From a virus, in IMG/VR virus record IMGVR_UViG_3300032238_000944, positions 1-64,000 of that record: a DNA stretch of 64,000 nucleotides; one strand, given 5' to 3'. The notes beneath the pieces are model-generated. The model searched no databases. It saw only the letters and a program-made list of their open reading frames with translations, and was not told where the DNA came from. Below, one piece after another: positions 35,242 to 41,412 of this stretch; within the stretch, counting starts at the first letter, position 1, and the number at the start of each line of letters is the position of its first letter. Both the position numbers and the translations under genes were made by a program.

Positions 35242-35450
35242 ACAATCTTGATTATTACAGGGCAGTATTATTTGGTGCTGTAGTTGCTGCATTCTTTCTT
35301 TCTATGTTTTATGTCTTCACAAGAGAAGATAAACCACAAAAACCTCAAAGCAACTTTGAGGTAGTGGATTCATACAAAGGATGTGATGTTGTGCGTTATA
35401 CTAATCCAAATCTTGCAAACTATCAATATTTCTTGGACTGCAGAAAATGA
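35238..35450 (+). CDS. Small one-pass membrane protein
   Basis: 70 residues. A hydrophobic helix (AVLFGAVVAAFFLSMFYVF, about residues 9-27) precedes a polar domain with two Cys (KGCDVV, FLDC) that could form a disulphide outside. Signal-anchor topology is likely. Confidence 0.6.
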   Translation: MNNLDYYRAVLFGAVVAAFFLSMFYVFTREDKPQKPQSNFEVVDSYKGCDVVRYTNPNLANYQYFLDCRK

Positions 35451-35725
35451 AACTCTTTCAAGTAGCAAAGTTTTATGTAAGAGAGGATTATGGTAAGGAA
35501 TATTGTCTATCACTCTTCCTTACAGAAAAATATTCACTCTTACAAGTTGCTTTTGATATTGGTGAGTATGGTTCTTGGATAGAGTTTCCTTATCTACAAA
35601 TCTCTATGGGTTATGGAAAGTTATTCTCATTCTTATTCACTTTGGGAAAATTAGGTTTCACTTTTGATATTGCTGGTAGAAATTGGAGAGATAAGCACTT
35701 TTATGTTCAAGGAAGTGAAGAATGA
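35447..35725 (+). CDS. Hypothetical protein
   Basis: 92 residues with many aromatic and hydrophobic residues (LFQVAKFYVRE, YGSWIEFPYLQISMGYGKLFSFLF) and a short basic end. It has the look of a compact beta protein. ATGA overlaps with the neighbours. Confidence 0.5.
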   Translation: MKLFQVAKFYVREDYGKEYCLSLFLTEKYSLLQVAFDIGEYGSWIEFPYLQISMGYGKLFSFLFTLGKLGFTFDIAGRNWRDKHFYVQGSEE

Positions 35726-36000
35726 GTAGATTTCAAGAAAATCTTGATGAACAATTCTTAAAAGAAACGGCAACCAAAGTAGCAAATGTTCTTCATATGC
35801 CTTTAGGTGAAATTGAACCGTTAAAGCTTATAGAATTGTTCTCGTGTCTTTATATTCTTATGGGTGGTGATGAAGAACTTATGATACATTGGTTGAATAC
35901 TCATAACAATCATCTTGGGTTTAATCCTGCTGCAAGATTGACAGATGAACAATCTATGAATAAAATTATAGGATACTTAGAGAGTATGTGTTATCACTGA
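35722..36000 (+). CDS. Small protein resembling Xre/MbcA/ParS toxin-binding domain
   Basis: 92 residues. LYILMGGDEELMIHWLNTHNNHLGFNPAARL has the order and spacing of the C-terminal domain of Xre/ParS antitoxins (helix, WL, N, L-G-x-x-P). This is a weak pattern match. No toxin gene is adjacent. Overlaps its neighbours by four bases and one base. Confidence 0.4.
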   Translation: MSRFQENLDEQFLKETATKVANVLHMPLGEIEPLKLIELFSCLYILMGGDEELMIHWLNTHNNHLGFNPAARLTDEQSMNKIIGYLESMCYH

Positions 36001-36383
36001 TGACTTATTCTAAACCACTTCTAGGCACAAACAAAAAGAAAACCAAAATGACTTGGGCAGAGTATATCTTCACACATCTCATTCCTACTTGGTTTCAATC
36101 ATTCAATGATAACTTTGTGATGTGGAGAGATCTTGTAACTGGTGATTATGAGAAGTATGTTCTTCTCAAAAATGATGATCCATTTCAAGAATGTTATGAT
36201 TGGTTTTGGTGCAGTATCAATCTTGATGAAACATATTCCAAAGAGTTTCTTGAGTATCTAATGCAAATGGTAGATGATATTGAAACTGGTAAAGAAAAAG
36301 TCTATCCGATGGATGAAGTTTTTGATAGAGTTAGAAATCTTGTTGGAGATTTGATTGATGATGAAACCTCTAAACCAACTTAA
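36000..36383 (+). CDS. Hypothetical protein
   Basis: 127 residues from ATG 36000. Aromatic/acidic (MTWAEYIFTHLIPTWFQSFND, FQECYDWFWCSINLDE). No family recognised. Overlap with the preceding stop is one base (TGATG). Confidence 0.55.
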   Translation: MTYSKPLLGTNKKKTKMTWAEYIFTHLIPTWFQSFNDNFVMWRDLVTGDYEKYVLLKNDDPFQECYDWFWCSINLDETYSKEFLEYLMQMVDDIETGKEKVYPMDEVFDRVRNLVGDLIDDETSKPT

Positions 36384-36579
36384 ATCTGGTGATACTGGTG
36401 AGATTGTAAAGATTTCTTGTCCGCATACTTTATTGTTTCGTATGAATGCATTAGGTATTCGTACTGGCCAAAAAATAAAAGTATTAAGAACTGGGTGGTT
36501 TCGTCCTATACATATTTGTATCTCCACAACAGAGATGTTTATTCGCAGAAAAGATGCTAAAAACATTTGGATAGACTAA
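36361..36579 (+). CDS. FeoA-like SH3-fold protein
   Basis: About 72 residues; ATG codons at 36358 and 36361 are both possible. LNQLKSGDTGEIVKI, RMNALGIRTGQKIKVL and a final EMFIRRKDAKNI follow the FeoA family (cytoplasmic SH3-like partner of the FeoB ferrous iron transporter), and Cys and His residues occur in the middle. No FeoB is present. A phage FeoA-like protein might influence host iron uptake; that is inference. Confidence 0.65.
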   Translation: MKPLNQLKSGDTGEIVKISCPHTLLFRMNALGIRTGQKIKVLRTGWFRPIHICISTTEMFIRRKDAKNIWID

Positions 36580-36779
36580 TGGCAAACTTCAATGTAGAAC
36601 AACAAAAAATAATCTATAATGCTGTTCGTTATTATCAAATCAATCGCGTTACATTAGACAGCAAATTATATAAAGACTGCGATGCAATTCTAAATGAATT
36701 ATTTCCAACTGTAATACAGCATGTGCCAGTTGATCAAGAGGCCCCTGCAAACACAACAAAACCTGGAACTACTGTATAG
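36579..36779 (+). CDS. Small hypothetical protein
   Basis: 66 residues from ATG 36579, helical (FNVEQQKIIYNAVRYYQINRV) with a flexible Pro/Thr-rich tail (VPVDQEAPANTTKPGTTV). Overlaps the previous stop by one base. Confidence 0.55.
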   Translation: MANFNVEQQKIIYNAVRYYQINRVTLDSKLYKDCDAILNELFPTVIQHVPVDQEAPANTTKPGTTV

Positions 36780-36786
36780 TGGCTAC

Positions 36787-36957
36787 ATGGACAAACAAAC
36801 TAAATTGTTATTTGCATTGTCACAAATTGAAAATGTTTCTAATTTGATTAAAGACAATGAGTATGAAAGTTATCTCATTCGTCATATTATCTCTGTTCAA
36901 TCTGAATTACAACGTCAGTTGACAAATCTTACACAATCCATTACAATTAAGGAGTAA
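36787..36957 (+). CDS. Small helical protein, possibly leaderless
   Basis: 56 residues, wholly helical (LFALSQIENVSNLIKD, ISVQSELQRQLTNL). The ATG lies 7 bases after a TATAGT-GGCTAC sequence that resembles the island -10/discriminator, so a transcript from there would have almost no leader. The TGTC element is not evident upstream. Confidence 0.5.
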   Translation: MDKQTKLLFALSQIENVSNLIKDNEYESYLIRHIISVQSELQRQLTNLTQSITIKE

Positions 36958-36970
36958 TTTACAAACACAA

Positions 36971-37204
36971 ATGAAACAGATTTATCTTGTTGACTACTGG
37001 GTTCCTTTTCCTTCCTCTGAATATGGTGGAATCATCAATGTCATTGCAGAAAATGATAATGAATGTCACGATCTGTTGGTAAACTATGGTGGTTTTGATG
37101 ACATCTACAATGATCGCATCATGACAAATGTAGCAAAAGCATCACGGTTTGAACTTGTTAATCAAGAAGAAGAATCTCGTATCGTTGACGCATTTTTGAC
37201 CTAA
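36971..37204 (+). CDS. Small hypothetical protein
   Basis: 77 residues. KQIYLVDYWVPFPSSEYGGIINVIAE has two strands, followed by an acidic helical part. It overlaps the next ATG by one base. Confidence 0.6.
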   Translation: MKQIYLVDYWVPFPSSEYGGIINVIAENDNECHDLLVNYGGFDDIYNDRIMTNVAKASRFELVNQEEESRIVDAFLT

Positions 37205-37485
37205 TGGATTTTGAGTTTCCTCATACTGCACCACAAGGATGTTACTATGAAATTGAACAATTCAAACGTAATGTTCTTTCTATTTGGTTGTGTAATAACC
37301 GCGAGTTTGATTACAATCTTGGTAAACCAACAAAAACAATCTGGGGATTCTACAATTCAAAGAAACGTGAGTATTATGCACCAATCAATTCAAAAACAGT
37401 TGGTAAAGCAGTAGAAATCAATCATACTCGTAACTTTACGGCTATGCAAATCAAACAAACAGTTTTGGAACAATGCTTTTCGTAG
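37204..37485 (+). CDS. Small hypothetical protein
   Basis: 93 residues. KTIWGFYNSKKREYYAPINSKTVG resembles a motif seen in small phage proteins of unknown role. Basic central region. It overlaps the next gene by 13 bases. Confidence 0.55.
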   Translation: MDFEFPHTAPQGCYYEIEQFKRNVLSIWLCNNREFDYNLGKPTKTIWGFYNSKKREYYAPINSKTVGKAVEINHTRNFTAMQIKQTVLEQCFS

Positions 37486-37649
37486 AAGGAACATCTGTAT
37501 CATATAAAGATATTATTGGTGTTGTTTCGTTTTGTAGTAAAGGGTACGTTTCAATTTTAATCAAGAAAGGAAATCATCCTTCACAAGATGTAAATGTTGT
37601 GGTATATCAAAGTGATTTCAAAAACATTCATTTGCTTGACGAAAAATGA
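37473..37649 (+). CDS. Small beta-rich hypothetical protein
   Basis: 58 residues in alternating hydrophobic pattern (IIGVVSFCSKGYVSILIKKG, DVNVVVYQSDF), likely a small barrel. ATGA overlap with the next oxygenase gene. Confidence 0.55.
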   Translation: MLFVEGTSVSYKDIIGVVSFCSKGYVSILIKKGNHPSQDVNVVVYQSDFKNIHLLDEK

Positions 37650-38233
37650 ATATAATCAACTATACACTATTTCCAACGATTGTCACTGAAGTTGAATGTG
37701 ATCTATTCAAATACATTCAAGGTGATTTAATTCGTTGGATTTATAACTACAAATCTAAAACTGAAAGTGTAGTGTATAGTAATCGTGGAGGGTGGCAATC
37801 TCCAAACGATTTTCACAATGATCCTTCGTTTTCTGAGTTTAGAAATTATATTGTAACAAATGCAAATCATGCACTTTGTTATTATAATTGCCAATTTAGT
37901 TTAGACAACATGTGGATCAATATAAACAAAAAAGGTGATTATAACATTTGCCATGATCATCCTGCATCCACAATGTCAGGTGTAATCTGGATTAAAACAC
38001 CAGAAAATTGTGGTAAATTGAGTTTTCGTTCACCTCACGAATATGTTGAACATTCTTTATTAAAATGTGCTGATGAAGATGTAAAAAAAGAAAGAAATTA
38101 TCGTGATACATTTGATTTTATGCCAAAAGAAGGAACTATGATATTATTTGCATCACATTTAATGCATTGGGTAGAGATGAATGAATCTGATGAGGATAGA
38201 ATCTCAATTGCATTTAATTTGAATATTGTATGA
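37646..38233 (+). CDS. 2-oxoglutarate/Fe(II)-dependent oxygenase (PF13759-like)
   Basis: 195 residues. HDHPASTMSGVIWIK (His103, Asp104, His105), distal His174 in LMHWVE, and RISIAFNLNI as closing strand match the putative 2OG-Fe(II) oxygenase family and parallel the enzyme at 30394. Its core seems intact. AT-rich relative to neighbours, ATGA overlap on both sides. Confidence 0.85.
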   Translation: MNIINYTLFPTIVTEVECDLFKYIQGDLIRWIYNYKSKTESVVYSNRGGWQSPNDFHNDPSFSEFRNYIVTNANHALCYYNCQFSLDNMWININKKGDYNICHDHPASTMSGVIWIKTPENCGKLSFRSPHEYVEHSLLKCADEDVKKERNYRDTFDFMPKEGTMILFASHLMHWVEMNESDEDRISIAFNLNIV

Positions 38234-38469
38234 AACAACGTAAAAACTTGTGGAGATTGTGGGCAAAATCATTAGGTGAAAAAGCATCTAAATGTGATCG
38301 TGAGAGTGACACAATCGCTTTCATTCGTTCTTTCATCTTTATCACATATCTTATCACCAACTGTTTTATCATTTATGGTGTAGTTCGTACTCATATATTT
38401 CCAAAAACACAAAATCCAATTAAATGTATTGTCATTAATAAATATGAATACGCTAAGAAAGTTCTATGA
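38230..38469 (+). CDS. Small one-pass membrane protein
   Basis: 79 residues. A basic N-terminus (MKQRKNLWRLWAKSLGEKASK) precedes one long hydrophobic helix (IRSFIFITYLITNCFIIYGVV). I recognise this combination from other cyanophages; no function known. N-inside topology is likely. Confidence 0.65.
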   Translation: MKQRKNLWRLWAKSLGEKASKCDRESDTIAFIRSFIFITYLITNCFIIYGVVRTHIFPKTQNPIKCIVINKYEYAKKVL

Positions 38470-38669
38470 AATCCTTCCATCAATTTTTTGAAGATTTGGG
38501 TGAAAGAAGGCAACAACTTGCTCAAAGACAAAGAGATAAAGTTGTTGCATTCAAAGATAGAGCAAAAGCAAACATACAAAAACAAGCAGCAACTCATGCG
38601 GCTATTAAAAAACGTTATGATGCTATGCAACAAGAAAGAGCAGAAAGAATGGCAAACAAATCTAGATAA
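38466..38669 (+). CDS. Small basic MKxFxxF-type protein
   Basis: 67 residues, strongly charged, helical (ERRQQLAQRQRDKVVAF). The N-terminus MKSFHQFFEDL resembles MKTFQQFQEQL of the protein at 39424, an N-terminal pattern that recurs in late cyanophage proteins. A GATAAATA late promoter overlaps its 3' end and a terminator follows. Confidence 0.65.
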   Translation: MKSFHQFFEDLGERRQQLAQRQRDKVVAFKDRAKANIQKQAATHAAIKKRYDAMQQERAERMANKSR

Positions 38670-38672
38670 ATA
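38665..38672 (+). promoter_or_regulatory. Possible late promoter (GATAAATA)
   Basis: One mismatch to TATAAATA, overlapping the stop codon of the MKSF protein. A hairpin follows 38 bases later, so transcription from here might be short. Confidence 0.4.
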
Positions 38673-38709
38673 ATGGTGCTTATGTGTTTGGCGACTTATA
38701 AGCAGAAAG

Positions 38710-38729
38710 GGGGCAGAAATGCTCCTTTT
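38710..38729 (+). terminator. Rho-independent terminator
   Basis: GGGGCA-GAAA-TGCTCC forms a 6-bp stem (one G-U) with a GAAA loop, followed by TTTT. Confidence 0.7.
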
Positions 38730-38733
38730 CTTG

Positions 38734-38741
38734 TATAAATA
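38734..38741 (+). promoter_or_regulatory. Late promoter (TATAAATA)
   Basis: A perfect late octamer, 23 bases ahead of the GIY-YIG endonuclease gene and just after a terminator. It lies between the arms of an 8-bp inverted repeat TGTTTGGC/GCCAAACA (38685-38692 and 38747-38754). Confidence 0.75.
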
Positions 38742-38764
38742 CTAATGCCAAACATATAAAGCAG

Positions 38765-39391
38765 ATGGAATACTACACTTACGCTTATTTGCGTGAAAAT
38801 AGAACACCTTACTACATTGGTAAAGGTAAAGGTAATAGAGTTTACCAAAAAAATAGAAAATCAATAAACCCACCAAAAGATAAATCTAGAATAATATTTC
38901 TAAAACGAAATTTAACTGAAAAGGAAGCATTTAAACATGAAGTTTATATGATTTCTGTGTTTGGTAGAAAAGATTTGGGTACAGGTATTCTTTATAATCT
39001 TACAAATGGTGGAGAGGGAACTTCTGGAGCAAATAATTCGGGAAAAAGAAACGGTTTCTATCAAAAATCTCATACGGAAGAAACAAAACTAAAAATATCT
39101 AAAGCAAAAATTGGAACCAAGTTTCCTGAAGAATTAAAACCATTAGTATCCAAGAGAACTAAAAAAATGTGGGAAGATGGTGGTGTGTTTTCTACACCAA
39201 AGTTTAGACAAAAACTATCACAATCTTTATGCAAAAAGCAATATCAACTTACTAATGAAGAAGGGGAGGTATATTATACTAATAACATAGTGCTATTTTC
39301 CAAAGAACACAATTTAGATTACAGTTCAATGTACAAAGTTGTTAAAGGAAAACTAAAGTATTATAAAGGATGGGTAGGAAAAATCATATGA
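38765..39391 (+). CDS. GIY-YIG homing-type endonuclease with NUMOD motifs
   Basis: 208 residues. YTYAYLRENRTPYYIGKGKG is the GIY-YIG catalytic start; NLTNGGEGTSG and HTEETKLKISKAKIG are NUMOD3-like DNA-binding repeats, and VLFSKEHNLDYSSMYKVVKG is a NUMOD1-like helix-turn-helix. This is the usual Seg-like free-standing mobile endonuclease of T4-like phages. It is AT-rich and sits between two MKxFxxF genes, probably cutting that locus in related phages. Its own late promoter follows the pattern of T4 seg genes under late control. Confidence 0.9.
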   Translation: MEYYTYAYLRENRTPYYIGKGKGNRVYQKNRKSINPPKDKSRIIFLKRNLTEKEAFKHEVYMISVFGRKDLGTGILYNLTNGGEGTSGANNSGKRNGFYQKSHTEETKLKISKAKIGTKFPEELKPLVSKRTKKMWEDGGVFSTPKFRQKLSQSLCKKQYQLTNEEGEVYYTNNIVLFSKEHNLDYSSMYKVVKGKLKYYKGWVGKII

Positions 39392-39398
39392 CTGGAAC

Positions 39399-39406
39399 GA
39401 TAAATA
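39399..39406 (+). promoter_or_regulatory. Late promoter (GATAAATA)
   Basis: One mismatch to the late consensus, 17 bases ahead of the next small gene. Confidence 0.55.
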
Positions 39407-39423
39407 TATAAAAAACGAAATAA

Positions 39424-39642
39424 ATGAAAACGTTTCAACAATTTCAAGAACAGTTGGAAAGAGGTAGATTAACTCCAGCAACACCTGCACAAACACAACA
39501 ACAACGTGTTTCAAGTGTAAAGAGAGCAAGCATGATTGCTACAAAGATGCGTGGTCGTGCATCAGATGAATTAGATTCTCATCAATCCAACATGAGAACA
39601 CTACTCAAAAAGTCTGGAGAAGATATTAAAGGGGCCCACTAA
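39424..39642 (+). CDS. Small MKTFxxF-type protein
   Basis: 72 residues. The N-terminus MKTFQQFQEQL is followed by a Gln/Thr/Pro-rich linker and a basic helix. With the gene before the endonuclease it shares the N-terminal motif and late promoter, suggesting a late, perhaps prohead- or virion-associated role. Confidence 0.65.
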   Translation: MKTFQQFQEQLERGRLTPATPAQTQQQRVSSVKRASMIATKMRGRASDELDSHQSNMRTLLKKSGEDIKGAH

Positions 39643-39648
39643 TCAGGC

Positions 39649-39689
39649 TGTCCACTATTCTCCCCAAATGCCCTCAGAACCTGTATATT
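39649..39689 (+). promoter_or_regulatory. Island promoter, TGTC-type
   Basis: TGTCCA at 39649 and -10 TATATT at 39684 (35 bases), followed by GGCCATGTT. The -10 box sits in the loop of a perfect 10-bp inverted repeat. Confidence 0.75.
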
Positions 39690-39705
39690 GGCCATGTTCT
39701 GAGGG
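39671..39705. repeat. Perfect 10-bp inverted repeat around a -10 box
   Basis: CCCTCAGAAC (39671-39680) and GTTCTGAGGG (39696-39705) enclose the -10 box and discriminator with a 15-base loop. It is placed like a repressor operator; as RNA it would not form fully, because the left arm lies upstream of the expected start. Confidence 0.85.
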
Positions 39706-39712
39706 ATTTCTA

Positions 39713-39847
39713 ATGTTTGAAGAACTTTGGTCTGAGATTGCTGATGCTCCTGGCGAGATCTATGATCTACCCGAGATGCGTGAGTTTGATGACAACTACG
39801 ATGATAAATCGTTCGCTACACTACTTGAAACTTCCTACGATTTCTGA
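39713..39847 (+). CDS. Small acidic hypothetical protein
   Basis: 44 residues, acidic (ELWSEIADAPGEIYDLPEM, DDNYDDKSF). It begins 23 bases after the -10 box, matching the spacing of other island genes. No family. Confidence 0.5.
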   Translation: MFEELWSEIADAPGEIYDLPEMREFDDNYDDKSFATLLETSYDF

Positions 39848-39972
39848 TGCCTGACACCTATTCGTTCTCTGGTGATGCTGTAACATTCCTGGGCCTGGTT
39901 GGAGTTATCTCCACGGCAATTATTATGGTTACAGTGTATAAACGTTACTGGAACTCTCCCTACCGCAAATAA
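39847..39972 (+). CDS. Tiny one-pass membrane protein
   Basis: 41 residues with one hydrophobic helix (VTFLGLVGVISTAIIMVTVY, about residues 12-31) and a basic end. TGATG overlap with the previous gene. Confidence 0.55.
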   Translation: MPDTYSFSGDAVTFLGLVGVISTAIIMVTVYKRYWNSPYRK

Positions 39973-39974
39973 TC

Positions 39975-40283
39975 ATGGCAACTTGGCAAGCAGATGTATT
40001 CGTAAACTCACAAGTTGGGCGAATCAAAACTGAAGTAGAGGCAGCATCATTTGCTGGTGCCAAACAACAAATCTATGCAAAGCATGGTGATGTTCAGCAA
40101 ATCACTAATTTACAACAAGTAAGGTCATCTTCGTTATCTTCGAGTTCTAGCAGCTCAGATAGTGGTGGCGGAGCAATCTTGTTACTCGGATTCATTGTCA
40201 TTGCGTTAATTATGAACTATTGGTATTATATTGTACCAGCAGCTATTATAATTGGTTTGCTTTGGTGGTTTGCAAATAAATGA
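39975..40283 (+). CDS. Membrane protein with Ser-rich linker
   Basis: 102 residues. A soluble N-terminal part (ADVFVNSQVGRIKTEVEAAS) is joined by a poly-Ser linker to two adjacent hydrophobic helices (AILLLGFIVIALIMNYW and YIVPAAIIIGLLWWF). Hairpin topology likely with the N-domain in the cytoplasm. No family recognised. Confidence 0.65.
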   Translation: MATWQADVFVNSQVGRIKTEVEAASFAGAKQQIYAKHGDVQQITNLQQVRSSSLSSSSSSSDSGGGAILLLGFIVIALIMNYWYYIVPAAIIIGLLWWFANK

Positions 40284-40462
40284 CAATGAATGTAACCGAA
40301 CATAACATCAGTGATTGGGAGTTGAGTAATAGTGAAATTGAAGAGATCATTCGTCTCACTAAACTTGAGATGAAAAAGTATCCTGAAGATAAAGAAACTC
40401 AAATGTTCTATGGTATGATAGTTGGAAAGCTTATGATCATGAAGAATAATGAGGACACTTGA
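40280..40462 (+). CDS. Small helical protein
   Basis: 60 residues, helical and acidic, ATGA overlap with the previous gene. Ends just before the terminator-promoter module. Confidence 0.55.
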   Translation: MTMNVTEHNISDWELSNSEIEEIIRLTKLEMKKYPEDKETQMFYGMIVGKLMIMKNNEDT

Positions 40463-40467
40463 AGAAC

Positions 40468-40509
40468 TGTCACAAGGGCCCTTGCAAGAGGGTCTTTTTG
40501 CTGTATGAT
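40468..40509 (+). promoter_or_regulatory. Island promoter, TGTC-type
   Basis: TGTCAC at 40468 and -10 TATGAT at 40504 (36 bases), followed by GGCCAC and then directly ATG. A terminator lies in the spacer. It drives the ligase-like gene. Confidence 0.7.
40476..40499 (+). terminator. Rho-independent terminator inside a promoter module
   Basis: GGCCCTT-GCAA-GAGGGTC forms a 7-bp stem with two G-U pairs followed by five T residues. Confidence 0.75.
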
Positions 40510-40515
40510 GGCCAC

Positions 40516-41412
40516 ATGAAGAACACACACCTTAACCATCCTGAAGATGAAGTTCTTAATGGCAAAGATGCTGCCAAAAATGTTATTAAGTTTTTGCGTG
40601 AACGTAACTCTACATTGAGTGTAAAATACGATGGAAGTCCAGCTGTAGTTTGGGGCACTTGTCCTTTCACTGGTTGGTTCTTTGTAGGCACAAAAAGTGT
40701 CTTCAACAAGAAGAAAATCAAGATCAATTATTCTCACTATGATATTGAAGTAAATCATGGTGATGTACCAAAGGTTGCATCAATTCTTCATGTTTGCTTT
40801 GACAATCTTCCTCGCATCAAAGGTATTGTCCAGGGTGATTTCATCGGTTTCGGTGGTAATGACTTCTACAAGCCTAACACGATTGAGTATAACTTCGGTC
40901 GTCTTGTGAATGAGAATGTAATCATTGCTGCTCATACATCCTACAACAGTTCTACTCATCTCAAAGATGCAATTGCGTCATTCGGTGTCAATGAGGAACT
41001 GCAATCTCCCAATGTTAAGTTTCTGAATACCAATGCACAGTTTGCCTCCCGTCGTCGTAGAATTGATTTGCTTTGTAGTCTTGCAAGTGTGGCTATCAAT
41101 TTTGTTAAGTTCCCTGATGCAAAAGAGGGACAAGAACTCAAGATAGCCATCAATCGTTGTATTCGTGAACAACGTGACATTGCAGAGTCTGGTATGAACA
41201 ACAATCTCGCAATTCTCTACAAACTGATCATTGAGATCAAAGAATTGCTGATGGAAGGTATTGTATCTGATGAAAATGTTGAGTGTTACATTGGCAATGA
41301 CAAATGTGATCATGAGGGTTATGTCATGACCAATGAGTTTGGTACATTCAAATTTGTCAATCGTGAAGTCTTCAGTTATAATAACTTTGTGCGTCCTAAG
41401 AGTTGGTCATGA
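40516..41412 (+). CDS. Ligase-like nucleotidyltransferase (DUF6267-like)
   Basis: 298 residues. The active-site motif SVKYDGSP (Lys37) is the KxDG box of DNA/RNA ligases and capping enzymes. HEGYV (Glu267) resembles motif IV, and TFKFVNRE (Lys279) motif V. VGTKSVF at about 55-61 could be motif III-like. The order fits the covalent nucleotidyltransferase core, although without an obvious OB-fold. I recall similar proteins in cyanophages labelled DUF6267. The ATG lies 7 bases beyond the -10 box, so the mRNA may be leaderless. No alternative in-frame ATG is near. Confidence 0.6.
   Translation: MKNTHLNHPEDEVLNGKDAAKNVIKFLRERNSTLSVKYDGSPAVVWGTCPFTGWFFVGTKSVFNKKKIKINYSHYDIEVNHGDVPKVASILHVCFDNLPRIKGIVQGDFIGFGGNDFYKPNTIEYNFGRLVNENVIIAAHTSYNSSTHLKDAIASFGVNEELQSPNVKFLNTNAQFASRRRRIDLLCSLASVAINFVKFPDAKEGQELKIAINRCIREQRDIAESGMNNNLAILYKLIIEIKELLMEGIVSDENVECYIGNDKCDHEGYVMTNEFGTFKFVNREVFSYNNFVRPKSWS

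Noticed and set aside
38230-38469. Considered as a holin because of its single membrane helix and basic end
   Set aside because: No endolysin is adjacent and many small one-pass proteins occur in this island; not enough to support a lysis role.
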